Shown: positions 36,004 to 44,270 of the stretch, piece after piece
How positions within the stretch are numbered: position 1 is the first letter of the stretch
Layout of the letters: every line of letters starts with the position of its first letter
Origin: Candidatus Poribacteria bacterium
GTDB lineage: Bacteria > Poribacteria > WGA-4E > WGA-3G
Length of the DNA: 64,000 nucleotides
NCBI GenBank assembly: GCA_028818705.1
Contig: JAPPNJ010000067.1
Span: 1 to 64,000 of the forward strand
Direction of reading: 5' to 3'
The notes under the pieces: model-generated
What the model was told of the DNA's origin: nothing
Databases searched by the model: none
What the model saw: only the letters and a program-made list of their open reading frames with translations
Translations under genes and position numbers: made by a program

Positions 36004-36750
36004 ATGTCCAAAGTTATCTTTGTTTTGTCGCTATGCTCACTTCTTATTATCGCTAACCTCAGCATCGCCAACATCGCAGAAGAAGGACTCGTCGCTTACT
36101 GGCCCTTTGACGAAGGCAAGGGTAAAGAGGCAATGGATGTCACAGGCAACGGACACGATGGAGAGTTTAACGACGATCCCGAATGGGTTGAGGGAAAGTT
36201 CGGCACCGCACTCGAATTTGACGGCGAAGACGACCATGTCATTGTTGCAGACGATCCTGCCTTCGCCATTGAGGAAAACATTACCCTTATGGCGTGGTTC
36301 AGTCCAAATGATGCACTCACCGGTCACCGCTTGATGAGTAAAAATAACTCTATCTTCGTCATCTTCGACTTCGGCAACAAAGACAGCATCGACTTTCTGG
36401 TCAAACCGAACAATACTTTTGCTGAATCCACAACGACCGATTGGAAAGTTGGCGAATGGTATCACTTCGCAGGAACGTTCGACGGAAAGACGATGAAGGT
36501 TTACATAAACGGTAAACTCGAAGGCGACGCTGCCAACAATGTGCCAATCGCTCCTTCCCCTTTAGAACTTTGGATTGGTGGTGATGATCTCGGCAACGCT
36601 ACCGACCATTTCCCCGGTAAAATTGATGAAGTACGGCTTTATGAAAAAACGCTGAGCGAAGCCGACATCCAAAAAATCATGGAGACACCACAAGATGTAG
36701 AAGCACGTGGCAAACTCACCACAACGTGGGGAAAAATAAAAGATCTTTAG
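36004..36750 (+). CDS. Secreted LamG-domain protein
   Basis: 248 residues with a signal peptide (MSKVIFVLSLCSLLIIANLSIA). A laminin-G/concanavalin-like jelly roll follows: ALVAYWPFDEGKG-type start, TGNGHDGEF, FGTALEFDGEDDHV, GEWYHFAGTFDGKTMKVYINGK (partial) and FPGKIDEVRLYEKTLSEADI (partial). The tail is GKLTTTWGKIKDL, a motif shared by all five LamG proteins here. LamG domains often bind carbohydrate or protein in the envelope. A GGAG-like site precedes the ATG. The gpmI gene follows after 11 bases. Confidence 0.88.
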   Translation: MSKVIFVLSLCSLLIIANLSIANIAEEGLVAYWPFDEGKGKEAMDVTGNGHDGEFNDDPEWVEGKFGTALEFDGEDDHVIVADDPAFAIEENITLMAWFSPNDALTGHRLMSKNNSIFVIFDFGNKDSIDFLVKPNNTFAESTTTDWKVGEWYHFAGTFDGKTMKVYINGKLEGDAANNVPIAPSPLELWIGGDDLGNATDHFPGKIDEVRLYEKTLSEADIQKIMETPQDVEARGKLTTTWGKIKDL

Positions 36751-36761
36751 AAGGAACTTGT

Positions 36762-38384
36762 ATGACCAGCCAACAGAAACGCCCCGTCGTACTTATCATT
36801 CGAGACGGTTGGGGCAATAATCCGTATCCTGAATTTCAGGACGCAAACGCCATTCATCTTGCAAAAACACCCGTAGATGACTGGCTTCGGCAGAACTATC
36901 CACATGTCCAAATCCATACCTCCGGCGAAGATGTCGGTTTACCGCCCGGTGTCATCGGCAACAGCGAAGTCGGACATCAGAACATCGGTGCAGGACGCAT
37001 CGTGAATCAAGAACTCCTCCGCATTAGTACCATGATTCGCTCGGGTGAGTTTACTCAGAACGAAGTACTTTTAAATGCGATTGCCCATGTTAAAACGAAC
37101 AGAACACATCTGCACCTCATGGGATTGGCGAGCGATGCTGGCGTGCACAGTTCACTTGAACACCTCTATGGACTTCTTGCACTCGCCAAAGCGAACGGAC
37201 TCAAATCTAATCAGGTTTTGATTCACAATTTTAGCGATGGGCGTGACTGCCAGCCCGACCTCGGTATCCAATTCTGCGAGCAGATTGAAGCGAAGTTGAA
37301 AGAAATCGGCATCGGACAGATAGCATCTGTTATCGGTCGTTACTATGCGATGGATCGGGATGACCGGTGGGAACGTGTTGAAGTGGCGTATCGTCTTTTA
37401 ACGGAAGGAATCGACAATTACGTTACCGTTGCTGCAGATGCTTATCGCGACTATTATGAAAATCCCGATGATAACAACCGCAAGGGTGATGAATTTGTAC
37501 GTCCGGCTGTGGTTGTTGGAAGCGATGGCAAACCGTTACCCCGGATCACCGATGGAGATGCTGTTGTTTTCTATAACTTCCGGGGCGATCGTCCTCGAGA
37601 ACTCACCAAGGCTTTTTGTCTTAATGAATTTCCGTTTCAGGCAGAAGGAAAAGATGGGGTCGTTCGACAAATGGGTTTTAAACGGAATTGCAAACCTGAC
37701 GTTAAATTTGTTACCATGACCGAGTACGAGCAAGGAATGCCCGTTGAAGCGGCTGTCAAAAAACCGCCCAAAATGCAGAATACGCTCGGTGCTTATGTCA
37801 GCCAGTCAGGCTTAACACAATTCCGATGCGCAGAGACTGAAAAATTTCCACATGTTACCTTCTTTTTTAACGACTACCGAGACGAACCATACGTAGGCGA
37901 AGATCGGCAAATTATCGCCTCCCCGCGCGACGTGACAACCTATGACCAGAAACCGGAAATGTCCGCACCCGGTGTGACCGCAGAGATGCTACGTCGGATC
38001 GGCTCGGACAAATACGACTTGATGGTTCTCAACTACGCCAACCCCGACATGGTGGGACATACCGGTTCGCTTTCAGCGGCTATTAAGGCAGTTGAAGCGG
38101 TTGATAGCGGTGTCGGAAAAATCGTTGACGCTGTGCTTAGAAAGGACGGAGCACTCATTGTTACCGCTGACCACGGTAACTGTGAGCAGATGATTGATCC
38201 CGAAACCGGGGGGATCCACACTGCCCATACGACTTACGACGTGGATCTTATTGTTGTCGATAACAATTGCAAAGATCAACAACTCCGTACGGGTGGACGA
38301 CTTGCCGATATTGCGCCGACCGTACTCCGTCTGCTCGGTTTAGAACAACCTTCTGAGATGACTGGTAAATCGTTAGTTCCATAA
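36762..38384 (+). CDS. gpmI: 2,3-bisphosphoglycerate-independent phosphoglycerate mutase
   Basis: Interconverts 3- and 2-phosphoglycerate in glycolysis. 540 residues from ATG 36762, with GAAGGAA upstream; an in-frame upstream start would overlap the LamG gene. The alkaline-phosphatase-like metal and nucleophile sites are clear: IIRDGWGNN at the N-terminus, GNSEVGHQNIGAG carrying the catalytic Ser, and the late cluster VTADHGNCEQM and HTAHTTYDVDL. The unusual neighbour is a LamG gene; the two may share a transcript. Confidence 0.96.
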   Translation: MTSQQKRPVVLIIRDGWGNNPYPEFQDANAIHLAKTPVDDWLRQNYPHVQIHTSGEDVGLPPGVIGNSEVGHQNIGAGRIVNQELLRISTMIRSGEFTQNEVLLNAIAHVKTNRTHLHLMGLASDAGVHSSLEHLYGLLALAKANGLKSNQVLIHNFSDGRDCQPDLGIQFCEQIEAKLKEIGIGQIASVIGRYYAMDRDDRWERVEVAYRLLTEGIDNYVTVAADAYRDYYENPDDNNRKGDEFVRPAVVVGSDGKPLPRITDGDAVVFYNFRGDRPRELTKAFCLNEFPFQAEGKDGVVRQMGFKRNCKPDVKFVTMTEYEQGMPVEAAVKKPPKMQNTLGAYVSQSGLTQFRCAETEKFPHVTFFFNDYRDEPYVGEDRQIIASPRDVTTYDQKPEMSAPGVTAEMLRRIGSDKYDLMVLNYANPDMVGHTGSLSAAIKAVEAVDSGVGKIVDAVLRKDGALIVTADHGNCEQMIDPETGGIHTAHTTYDVDLIVVDNNCKDQQLRTGGRLADIAPTVLRLLGLEQPSEMTGKSLVP

Positions 38385-38418
38385 TAGCACTCACAAATTG
38401 TAAAGAGGAAGCTCTAAC

Positions 38419-38739
38419 ATGAATGACGAACAATTGCAACCTATTTCAGCAGATGCCCAGTTAAGGGCTGAACAAGATGCGGAATCCGATGCCAAAAAGG
38501 TTAGCTGGTTTTTCATTGGTCTCTTTGGTAATATAATAGGGGTTCTTATCGCTTCTATCTATGAACCAACGCCGCCCGCTTCACGGCTGCTTGAGAAATC
38601 ACCTGAATATACGGCCTTGTATACGGATAGCTACAAAGCAAAAAGCCGAAGCATTCAATTACGCCTGTCCTTAATTGGCCTCGTTGTTCCATTTGTTCTT
38701 ATGATCTTGTGGGTGATCCTTCTGGGGAGCCTTATATAG
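38419..38739 (+). CDS. Small membrane protein of unknown function
   Basis: 106 residues with two predicted membrane segments (about residues 31-47, WFFIGLFGNIIGVLIAS, and 84-104, LIGLVVPFVLMILWVILLG). AGAGGAAG precedes the ATG. The N-terminus is acidic and hydrophilic. No domain recognised. It sits between gpmI and prs in the same orientation and may be co-transcribed. Confidence 0.72.
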   Translation: MNDEQLQPISADAQLRAEQDAESDAKKVSWFFIGLFGNIIGVLIASIYEPTPPASRLLEKSPEYTALYTDSYKAKSRSIQLRLSLIGLVVPFVLMILWVILLGSLI

Positions 38740-38836
38740 AACACATACAGTCTGACAGAATGGATAGGATTTACAGTTTTCCGCTCCAGTTGAACAATAT
38801 GTGATGAACAAAATTAACACATAAGGAGATTTTGGC

Positions 38837-39832
38837 ATGTCCACACCGATTGCCCAGCAAGTGCGCAGGGATTTCAGGCTATTCGCCGGAAGCGCGAATC
38901 CGGCGTTAGCGAAGGAAATTGCTGCGATTTTAGGCGTCGAACTCGGTAAAATTACAATCGGTCCATTTCCCAATCTTGAGACTCGCGTCCAGATTGAGGA
39001 AAGTATCCGCGGTACTGATATCTACATAGTCCAGCCAACAAGTCAACCCGCCAACGAAAACCTGATGGAATTGCTGATCACGATTGACGCAATGAAACGT
39101 GCGTCAGCCCGTCAGATTACTGCCATTATTCCGTATTTTGGGTATTCCCGCCAAGATCATAAAACAACAGGGCGCGAACCGATTAGCGCGAAACTCGTAG
39201 CCAATCTCTTGACCACGGCTGGCGCAAGTCGGGTCATGGCTATTGATCTACACGTGCCACAGATACAGGGCTTTTTCGATATTCCTATGGATCACTTGAC
39301 TGCTCTAACTACCTTGACAAATCACTTTCGCGAAAAGCAGGTCGAAAATGGCGTAATCGTTGCTCCCGATGCCGGCCGCGCCAAATTAGCGGAAAAATAT
39401 GCCGATATTCTCAGACTCCCATTAGCCATCATGCACAAACGACGAACCGGTGTTGAAGGACAGAGCGTTAAATTCGTTGAGCTTGTCGGGGATGTCAAAG
39501 GCAAAACCCCAATTATCACCGACGATGAGATACAAACAGGTGGAACTATCCGCCAACAAGCCATAGCGTTGGCAGAGGCGGGTGCCGAACCCGCTTATGT
39601 GAGTATCGCACATCCTATATTAGTCGGTCCGGCACTGGAACGGCTCAGCCATCCAGCAATTCGCGAGGTGGTCACCACCAATACGATTCCTGTCCCTGCT
39701 GAAAAAGAACTGGATGGGAAAGTTAAAGTACTTTCTATCGCCCCGCTACTCTCTGAAGCGATCCTGAGAGTCCACCAGCACCGATCGGTTAGCCAAGTTT
39801 TCCGGGATCAGCAACTCAATTTTCCAGTGTAG
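38837..39832 (+). CDS. prs: Ribose-phosphate pyrophosphokinase
   Basis: Makes PRPP from ribose-5-phosphate and ATP for nucleotide synthesis. 331 residues. Family features are LFAGSANPALAKEIA, YFGYSRQDHKTTGREPI (ATP flexible-loop region), AIDLHVPQIQGFFD, VAPDAGR and a phosphoribosyl-binding loop ITDDEIQTGGT. The last loop departs from the usual VDDMIDTGGT, so it is a divergent member. AAGGAG precedes the ATG. Confidence 0.93.
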   Translation: MSTPIAQQVRRDFRLFAGSANPALAKEIAAILGVELGKITIGPFPNLETRVQIEESIRGTDIYIVQPTSQPANENLMELLITIDAMKRASARQITAIIPYFGYSRQDHKTTGREPISAKLVANLLTTAGASRVMAIDLHVPQIQGFFDIPMDHLTALTTLTNHFREKQVENGVIVAPDAGRAKLAEKYADILRLPLAIMHKRRTGVEGQSVKFVELVGDVKGKTPIITDDEIQTGGTIRQQAIALAEAGAEPAYVSIAHPILVGPALERLSHPAIREVVTTNTIPVPAEKELDGKVKVLSIAPLLSEAILRVHQHRSVSQVFRDQQLNFPV

Positions 39833-39866
39833 TTTGTGGGAAAATCGCTTCTACTGAGAAAAACAG

Positions 39867-40958
39867 ATGATTCCGATACTCTACCTCAGCCATTGCGGTT
39901 CGAGCATTGGCGGGGGTGAACAACAGCTCGCATATCTCGTCGCAAATATTGATCGAGAACACTATCAACCGCTTGTCGTCTGTCCTGATGATGGTGTTTT
40001 TGCTGAGCATTTAAGGCGCGCCGATATTCCCACGGTGATTCTTGGACTCCCTCCGTGGCGAAAGATGAAATCGTTGATGGTTAGGCACAGTGCGGCGAAA
40101 AAATTAGCCACACTTGCTAAGTCGCACAAAGCGCAGCTAATCCATACTTCCGATTCCTGGTTTAACCCGTACCTGTGGCACCTTAGGAAGCAATTGGAAA
40201 TCCCTGTCATTTCACACGTCCGGACGCTGCTCACCCCCTCTCAAGTGCGGAAATACAGGTTCGACCAGATGGACAGCATCATCGCCATTTCGGAGCAGAG
40301 CAGCACTTCGCTGACTCAAGCAGGAATTGACATCCGAAAAATTGATGTTATACTGAATTGTGTCGATTTGTCGGCTTTTCAACCTGTCTCTGTAACAGCG
40401 ACTTCAGAGAAATACGTCGTCGGTATCGTAGGCAGAATTGAACCCTTCAAACGTCAAAAAGCGTTTGTTGAGATAGCCGCTAAGGTCACTGCCCAGGACA
40501 AAAGGGTTAAATTTCATATCATTGGCACAGCATTAGACACACCAGAACATCGCGCTTATGAGCGGGAAGTCCAACAATTGGTAGCCAAACATCAGTTACA
40601 AGAAGTCGTTCATTTCACGGGACACCGCACCGACATGCCTAAGGTAATGCAGGAACTGGATTTGCTTGTAACGCTTTCAGCAGGGAGTGTCATTGCGGAA
40701 GCAATGGCGGCTGGCAAACCTGTCATCGGGACTCCGATTGGAAGTACTATCGAAATGATTGTTCACGGTGTGACAGGATACATTATGTCATCGGCATCTA
40801 CCGAAGAAATCGCGAATAAGATTGTGGAACTTGTCAAAAATCCGACACAAAGTATCTCCATGGGGCAGCGTGCGAGGAAACACGCTGAGGAAGCATTTGG
40901 TATCGAAACACATGTTCAAAAGGTAGAACACATTTACGAAGAATTGTTAAAAGGTTGA
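39867..40958 (+). CDS. Group 1 (GT4-like) glycosyltransferase
   Basis: 363 residues with the GT-B fold. The N-terminal half starts MIPILYLSHCGSSIGGGEQQ; the C-terminal half has VGIVGRIEPFKRQK and the nucleotide-sugar site AGSVIAEAMAAGKPVIG (with E-x7-E spacing). It probably adds a sugar to a lipid or glycan in the envelope. The ribosome site is weak. A PhyH gene starts 63 bases after its stop. Confidence 0.9.
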   Translation: MIPILYLSHCGSSIGGGEQQLAYLVANIDREHYQPLVVCPDDGVFAEHLRRADIPTVILGLPPWRKMKSLMVRHSAAKKLATLAKSHKAQLIHTSDSWFNPYLWHLRKQLEIPVISHVRTLLTPSQVRKYRFDQMDSIIAISEQSSTSLTQAGIDIRKIDVILNCVDLSAFQPVSVTATSEKYVVGIVGRIEPFKRQKAFVEIAAKVTAQDKRVKFHIIGTALDTPEHRAYEREVQQLVAKHQLQEVVHFTGHRTDMPKVMQELDLLVTLSAGSVIAEAMAAGKPVIGTPIGSTIEMIVHGVTGYIMSSASTEEIANKIVELVKNPTQSISMGQRARKHAEEAFGIETHVQKVEHIYEELLKG

Positions 40959-40984
40959 AATTTTTAACGGATTTGACGTATAAT
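40955..40984 (+). promoter_or_regulatory. Promoter for the PhyH gene at 41021
   Basis: TTGAAA (40955-40960), 18-base spacer, TATAAT (40979-40984). It overlaps the stop codon of the glycosyltransferase gene, so the PhyH gene has its own promoter. The start codon lies about 30 bases from the predicted transcript start. Confidence 0.6.
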
Positions 40985-41020
40985 AGCAGCATCATTTCGC
41001 TAAGAGGAGTTGACGGAACA

Positions 41021-41881
41021 ATGCTCACGCAAGAACAACGTGATTTTTACCACGAAAACGGCTATATCGGCGTTGAGGCGGTGCTAACAGCAGAAGAGGT
41101 GGCGGACCTTCAACGCGTCACCGATGAATTCGTCGAAAAATCGAGAGAAGTTACCGAACATACTGATATTTTTGACTTGGAGCCAGGTCACGCCCCCGCC
41201 AACCCGCGTGTCCGCCGCATCAAAAACCCGGGGCTACACCACGTCGTTTATGACTACGCCTTACGGCATCCGAGGATTTTGGATATTGTAGAACGACTCA
41301 TCGGGCCCGGCGTTCGGTATAATGGACACAAATTGAATATGAAATATCCGGAGTTTGGAAGCCCGGTTGAATGGCATCAAGACTGGGCATTCTATCCGCA
41401 CACCAACGACGATCTGCTCGCAGTCGGTGTTGTTATTGACGACATGACAGTCGAAAACGGCGCGTTGATGATACTCCCCGGCTCTCATAAGGGACCGACC
41501 TTAGATCACCACCAGAATGGTGCTTTTGTGGGTGCAGTAACCGATCCTGATTTCACACCAGAGGGTGCCGTTCCTGTTGAGTTAAAAGCAGGTGGGATCA
41601 CAATCCATCATGTTCGGGCGTTGCACGGCTCTGCCCCAAATACCTCAGATAAACCGCGCCGCTTAATGCTTGCCCAGTACTGTGCTGTAGACGCCTGGCC
41701 CCTGAAGGGCATTCCAGATTGGGAGACTTTCAACAACTTCATTATCCGTGGCGAGCCGACGAACGAACCACGTATCGTACCGGCGCCAGTGCGTATGCCG
41801 GAACCGCACGCAGAACGGAAGGGATCCATCTACGAAGTACAATCCCTGCTTGATAATCCACTTTATGCCAAGGGACAGTAG
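41021..41881 (+). CDS. Phytanoyl-CoA dioxygenase (PhyH) family protein
   Basis: 286 residues from ATG 41021, with AGAGGAG upstream; the frame to 40955 is ignored because it would include the -10 region. The first residues MLTQEQRDFYHENGYI are typical. The metal site is canonical: EWHQDWAFYP (His and Asp), and distal His in ALHGSAPNTSDKPRR with the 2-oxoglutarate-binding Arg. ILPGSHKGP is present in the middle. Substrate unknown. Confidence 0.92.
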   Translation: MLTQEQRDFYHENGYIGVEAVLTAEEVADLQRVTDEFVEKSREVTEHTDIFDLEPGHAPANPRVRRIKNPGLHHVVYDYALRHPRILDIVERLIGPGVRYNGHKLNMKYPEFGSPVEWHQDWAFYPHTNDDLLAVGVVIDDMTVENGALMILPGSHKGPTLDHHQNGAFVGAVTDPDFTPEGAVPVELKAGGITIHHVRALHGSAPNTSDKPRRLMLAQYCAVDAWPLKGIPDWETFNNFIIRGEPTNEPRIVPAPVRMPEPHAERKGSIYEVQSLLDNPLYAKGQ

Positions 41882-41923
41882 GGCGAAAAATTAGAGCATC
41901 CATATCTTCTGTAGACAATAGAA

Positions 41924-41949
41924 AATGCGAGGTCCGGGGACCTCGCATT
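41924..41949. terminator. Strong hairpin after the PhyH gene
   Basis: Perfect 11-bp stem AATGCGAGGTC / GACCTCGCATT with a CGGG loop, 43 bases after the stop codon. No T-tract follows, so it could be a transcript-stabilising hairpin or a bidirectional terminator between converging genes. Confidence 0.5.
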
Positions 41950-41982
41950 GCAATATAAATTCGCTTGCTCTGATAACACAAG

Positions 41983-42001
41983 GGGCGAGTTAATCTCGCC
42001 C
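41983..42001. repeat. Intergenic hairpin GGGCGAG / CTCGCCC
   Basis: A 7-bp stem with a five-base loop (TTAAT), 13 bases beyond the stop codon of the first selenoprotein gene on the minus strand. It may serve as that gene's terminator stem and belongs to the variable-stem hairpin set. Confidence 0.55.
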
Positions 42002-42014
42002 TATGGACTCAGAT

Positions 42015-42386
42015 TTAGTTGGCGACTTGCGCGCTAAACCCAACGTCTGTAACCGCCTTCACGAGCGCGTCTTTCTCAACTTTGCCCTTCTCGATTTTCA
42101 CCACAGCCTTATTCTCATCCATAGAAACGCTGACAACTTCAGAGACACCGGTAACCTGTGTGAGTGCATCCTGCACCTTACTGGTACAAGCACCTCATGT
42201 CATGCCGGTCACAGCCAGTGTCACTTCTTCAATAGCGACTTCTGCTGTTTGGCTGGGCGTTTCTACCGTTTCTTCTGCCGTTTGATTTGGTGTTTCCGCT
42301 GGTTTCTTCGACGTGTCAGCGCACGCGGCCACAAACAGAAGTGCCACAAAGCAGACAAATAGTACCCTCACGTTTAAGTGACGCAT
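42015..42386 (-). CDS. Selenoprotein: lipoprotein with Sec-containing HMA domain (downstream copy)
   Basis: 123 residues with selenocysteine at codon 64, encoded by the in-frame TGA at 42195-42197. ATG 42386 has AGAGGAA nine bases upstream. A signal with lipobox (LLFVAACAD) predicts a lipid anchor. A linker follows with two copies of TPSQTA/TPNQTA-like text, then VTLAVTGMT-Sec-GACTSKVQDALTQV: the heavy-metal-associated (HMA) motif GMTCxxC with the first Cys replaced by Sec. The domain continues VTGVSEVVSV to VGFSAQVAN and ends in TAA at 42015. A GGA-loop hairpin starts 18 bases after the TGA. Stopping at TGA would remove the entire metal-binding domain. Probably binds Hg, Cu or another soft metal outside the membrane. 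Confidence 0.88.
42164..42176 (-). promoter_or_regulatory. bSECIS-like hairpin of the downstream HMA selenoprotein
   Basis: On the minus strand, GTGCA-GGA-TGCAC, a perfect 5-bp stem with a three-base loop beginning GG. The loop starts 24 bases after the TGA at 42195-42197. Bacterial SECIS elements have such a stem-loop, with a G in the first loop positions, at this distance. Confidence 0.75.
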
Positions 42387-42519
42387 GAATTTGTTCCTCT
42401 TATTGGTTAGGAGCAATTATTTAATCGAGGTTCTTCAACTCTATCTCGAATAACTTAAAATTCATCCGATTAGAACTACAAGAAAGTTGTAACTTGCAAC
42501 CTGTTATATAGTAAAGAAA

Positions 42520-42537
42520 GGGTGGGAAACCCCACCC
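42520..42537 (-). terminator. Terminator-like hairpin of the upstream HMA selenoprotein gene
   Basis: Stem GGGTGGG / CCCACCC with a four-base loop, followed on the minus strand by TTTCTTTACT. It lies 14 bases beyond the TAG stop at 42551. If active it would limit read-through to the second HMA gene. Confidence 0.55.
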
Positions 42538-42550
42538 CTCTGATTAAACC

Positions 42551-42943
42551 CTATTGGGCAAGCTCGGCACTGAAACCGGCACCACTAACCGCAGTGGTAA
42601 GAGCGTCAGTCGTAACTTTGCCTTTCTCAACCTTCACCACAGCCGTATTAGTGTCTGAAGAGACGCTCACCACTTCAGAGACGCCTGTGACCTTGCTAAG
42701 TGCATCCTGCACTTTACTGGTACACGCGCCTCATGTCATGCCCGTGACATTCAGTGTTATCTCTTCAACGGCGGCTTCCTCCATGGATTCTGCCATATCA
42801 GCCTTCGCCTCGGATTCCATTGTCGCTCCTTCCATGGAAGTAGCGGCAGTTTCGGACATCTCTGCTTTCTTTCCGAGCATACCACATCCTACCATGAATA
42901 CGAATGCGATAAGACAAATCAGCGATAATCTCGCGATATGCAT
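42551..42943 (-). CDS. Selenoprotein: lipoprotein with Sec-containing HMA domain (upstream copy)
   Basis: 130 residues with selenocysteine at codon 71 (TGA at 42731-42733). ATG 42943 has AAGGAGG seven bases upstream. The signal ends in a lipobox (FMVGC, Cys20). An Ala-, Glu- and Met-rich linker (about 22-62) leads to VEEITLNVTGMT-Sec-GACTSKVQDALS, the HMA motif with Sec in place of the first metal-binding Cys. The domain ends GAGFSAELAQ at TAG 42551. The next gene downstream encodes a paralogue with the same Sec position. A bSECIS-like hairpin follows the TGA. Function inferred: outer or periplasmic soft-metal capture or redox role. Confidence 0.9.
42698..42714 (-). promoter_or_regulatory. 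bSECIS-like hairpin of the upstream HMA selenoprotein
   Basis: On the minus strand, AAGTGCA-GGA-TGCACTT, a perfect 7-bp stem with a GGA loop. The loop begins 24 bases after the TGA at 42731-42733, the same spacing as in the downstream copy. Confidence 0.78.
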
Positions 42944-43052
42944 GGGTTAACCTCCTTGAATAATTATTTGTCTGTAATATTCTAACGGATATGCGTTTTT
43001 TTCGCAACACATTTTTTTACAAGTCTCAAATTCCCGCTAAATATACGAAGAT

Positions 43053-43382
43053 TTATCGACGACGATAGCCTGCCTGTTCCGATAGTGCATACAATTGCGA
43101 ATTCTTCATAAAGCGGATGTCCTGTCCCCGGAATTGCGCCCCATACCGTTCTTCCAAGAATCGGATCCGTTCCTGTCGGTCTGACAGTGGCATCGGTTTT
43201 GAAGCCTGCATCTTCAGGAGTTCGGCACGTGATAATTTCTTGGGATCTGGAGTGGTTTGAGGTTTTGCATAATAGCACTTCGGACATAGGGAATAACGTG
43301 GGTAGCGGAGCCGACCGCAGCGGCAACGCGCCGTCCCATCGTGTCCACCGAGCACCTCTTTTGTGTCTTTTCGTGTTGTCAT
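43053..43382 (-). CDS. Small zinc-ribbon-like protein
   Basis: 109 residues from ATG 43382 (the frame extends to 43403). A cysteine cluster CRCGRLRYPRYSLCPKCYYAK (given in part as CRCGRL and LCPKCYYAK) looks like a zinc ribbon with CxC and CxxC pairs. The rest is Arg/Lys-rich with helix-forming RQERIRFLEERYGAQ, suggesting nucleic-acid or protein binding. The gene starts five bases after the stop of the Cho-like gene, so the two are likely translationally coupled. Function unknown. Confidence 0.65.
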   Translation of the reverse strand: MTTRKDTKEVLGGHDGTARCRCGRLRYPRYSLCPKCYYAKPQTTPDPKKLSRAELLKMQASKPMPLSDRQERIRFLEERYGAQFRGQDIRFMKNSQLYALSEQAGYRRR

Positions 43383-43386
43383 TGGC

Positions 43387-44127
43387 TCACATCCGATGTA
43401 CATCTAAGAAGGTAAAAACTTTCTGAATCCGCTGGAGCTGCTTTTGAAACCTCGCAGCTCGCTCAAATTGCAGTGTTTCTGACGCTCCCTCGCGTTTCGC
43501 GACCAGACTCTCCTGCACTTTTTCATACTCGCCATCCAACAAATTAACGATATCCGTTATCGTTTCTTTATAGAGTTCGCTTGTAATGAGTGCTGCGCAA
43601 GGTGCATTACAACGCTTTAAATCGTACTCAAAACAGGCACGGAACCCTGGCGTTGGTACAATCTCTCCTTCACACGTACGTACCGGAAAAATCCGTTGTA
43701 GGACATCAATCGCTTCATCCGTCCATCGCCGACTTGACAGCGGGCCGAAATATCTTGCACCATCGGGTTGTGTTTCGGATACACGTTCAAGGCGTGGAAA
43801 CGCCTCGCCAACATCTATCCGAATATACCAATCCTGCCTCCCATGTTTCATAGCGGTGTTGTAGGTCGGCTGATACTTTTGGATTAACCGCGATTCTAAG
43901 AAGAGGGCTTCCTGTTCTGAACGACAAATCTGATACCGAACATCTGTCGTCCATCGAATAAGCCGTTTGATTTTGGTTGGACGTTTTTTTACCTTATGGA
44001 GGTAGGAGCGCACCCGTTTCCGCAAACATTTCGCTTTGCCGATATAGAGGATTGTGCCTGTAACTCCGCGAAAAAAGTAAACGCCTGGATCTGATGGAAC
44101 ATCGGCTACCATTTCTTGAGTCAGCAT
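43387..44127 (-). CDS. GIY-YIG nuclease related to UvrC/Cho
   Basis: 246 residues with the N-terminal GIY-YIG nuclease domain of excinuclease UvrC: GVYFFRG (GIY equivalent), ILYIGKAKCLRKRVRSYL (YIG with conserved Arg), and Glu in the QEALFLE segment. A Cys-containing FxxPGFRACFEYDLKRCNAPC region follows, as in UvrC, and a UvrB-binding-like helical end. The RNase H-like and helix-hairpin-helix domains of full UvrC are absent, so it matches the short Cho class that makes a 3' incision during nucleotide excision repair. It is coupled to the zinc-ribbon gene. Confidence 0.85.
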   Translation of the reverse strand: MLTQEMVADVPSDPGVYFFRGVTGTILYIGKAKCLRKRVRSYLHKVKKRPTKIKRLIRWTTDVRYQICRSEQEALFLESRLIQKYQPTYNTAMKHGRQDWYIRIDVGEAFPRLERVSETQPDGARYFGPLSSRRWTDEAIDVLQRIFPVRTCEGEIVPTPGFRACFEYDLKRCNAPCAALITSELYKETITDIVNLLDGEYEKVQESLVAKREGASETLQFERAARFQKQLQRIQKVFTFLDVHRM

Positions 44128-44216
44128 CGTTCAATTCATATAGTCAATAGATGTTTATTTCCATAAATTTACCATACGTTTCCATATAACTCAACCAAAA
44201 ACACACAGCCAAGTCC

Positions 44217-44245
44217 TTGACACATTTCCCGTTTCATGCTAAACT
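44217..44245 (+). promoter_or_regulatory. Near-consensus promoter of the LamG gene at 44271
   Basis: TTGACA (44217-44222), exactly 17 bases, TAAACT (44240-44245). The start codon is 26 bases downstream, preceded by GGGAGGAGAG. Confidence 0.75.
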
Positions 44246-44270
44246 CGTACATTAAAGGGAGGAGAGAACT

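Noticed and set aside
35727-36056. Open frame of 109 codons
   Set aside because: It starts without a ribosome site, has no family resemblance, contains repeat debris, and overlaps the signal-peptide region of the LamG gene.
43053-43403. Longer start for the zinc-ribbon protein at 43403
   Set aside because: It would overlap the Cho-like gene by about 17 bases and has no better ribosome site than the ATG at 43382.
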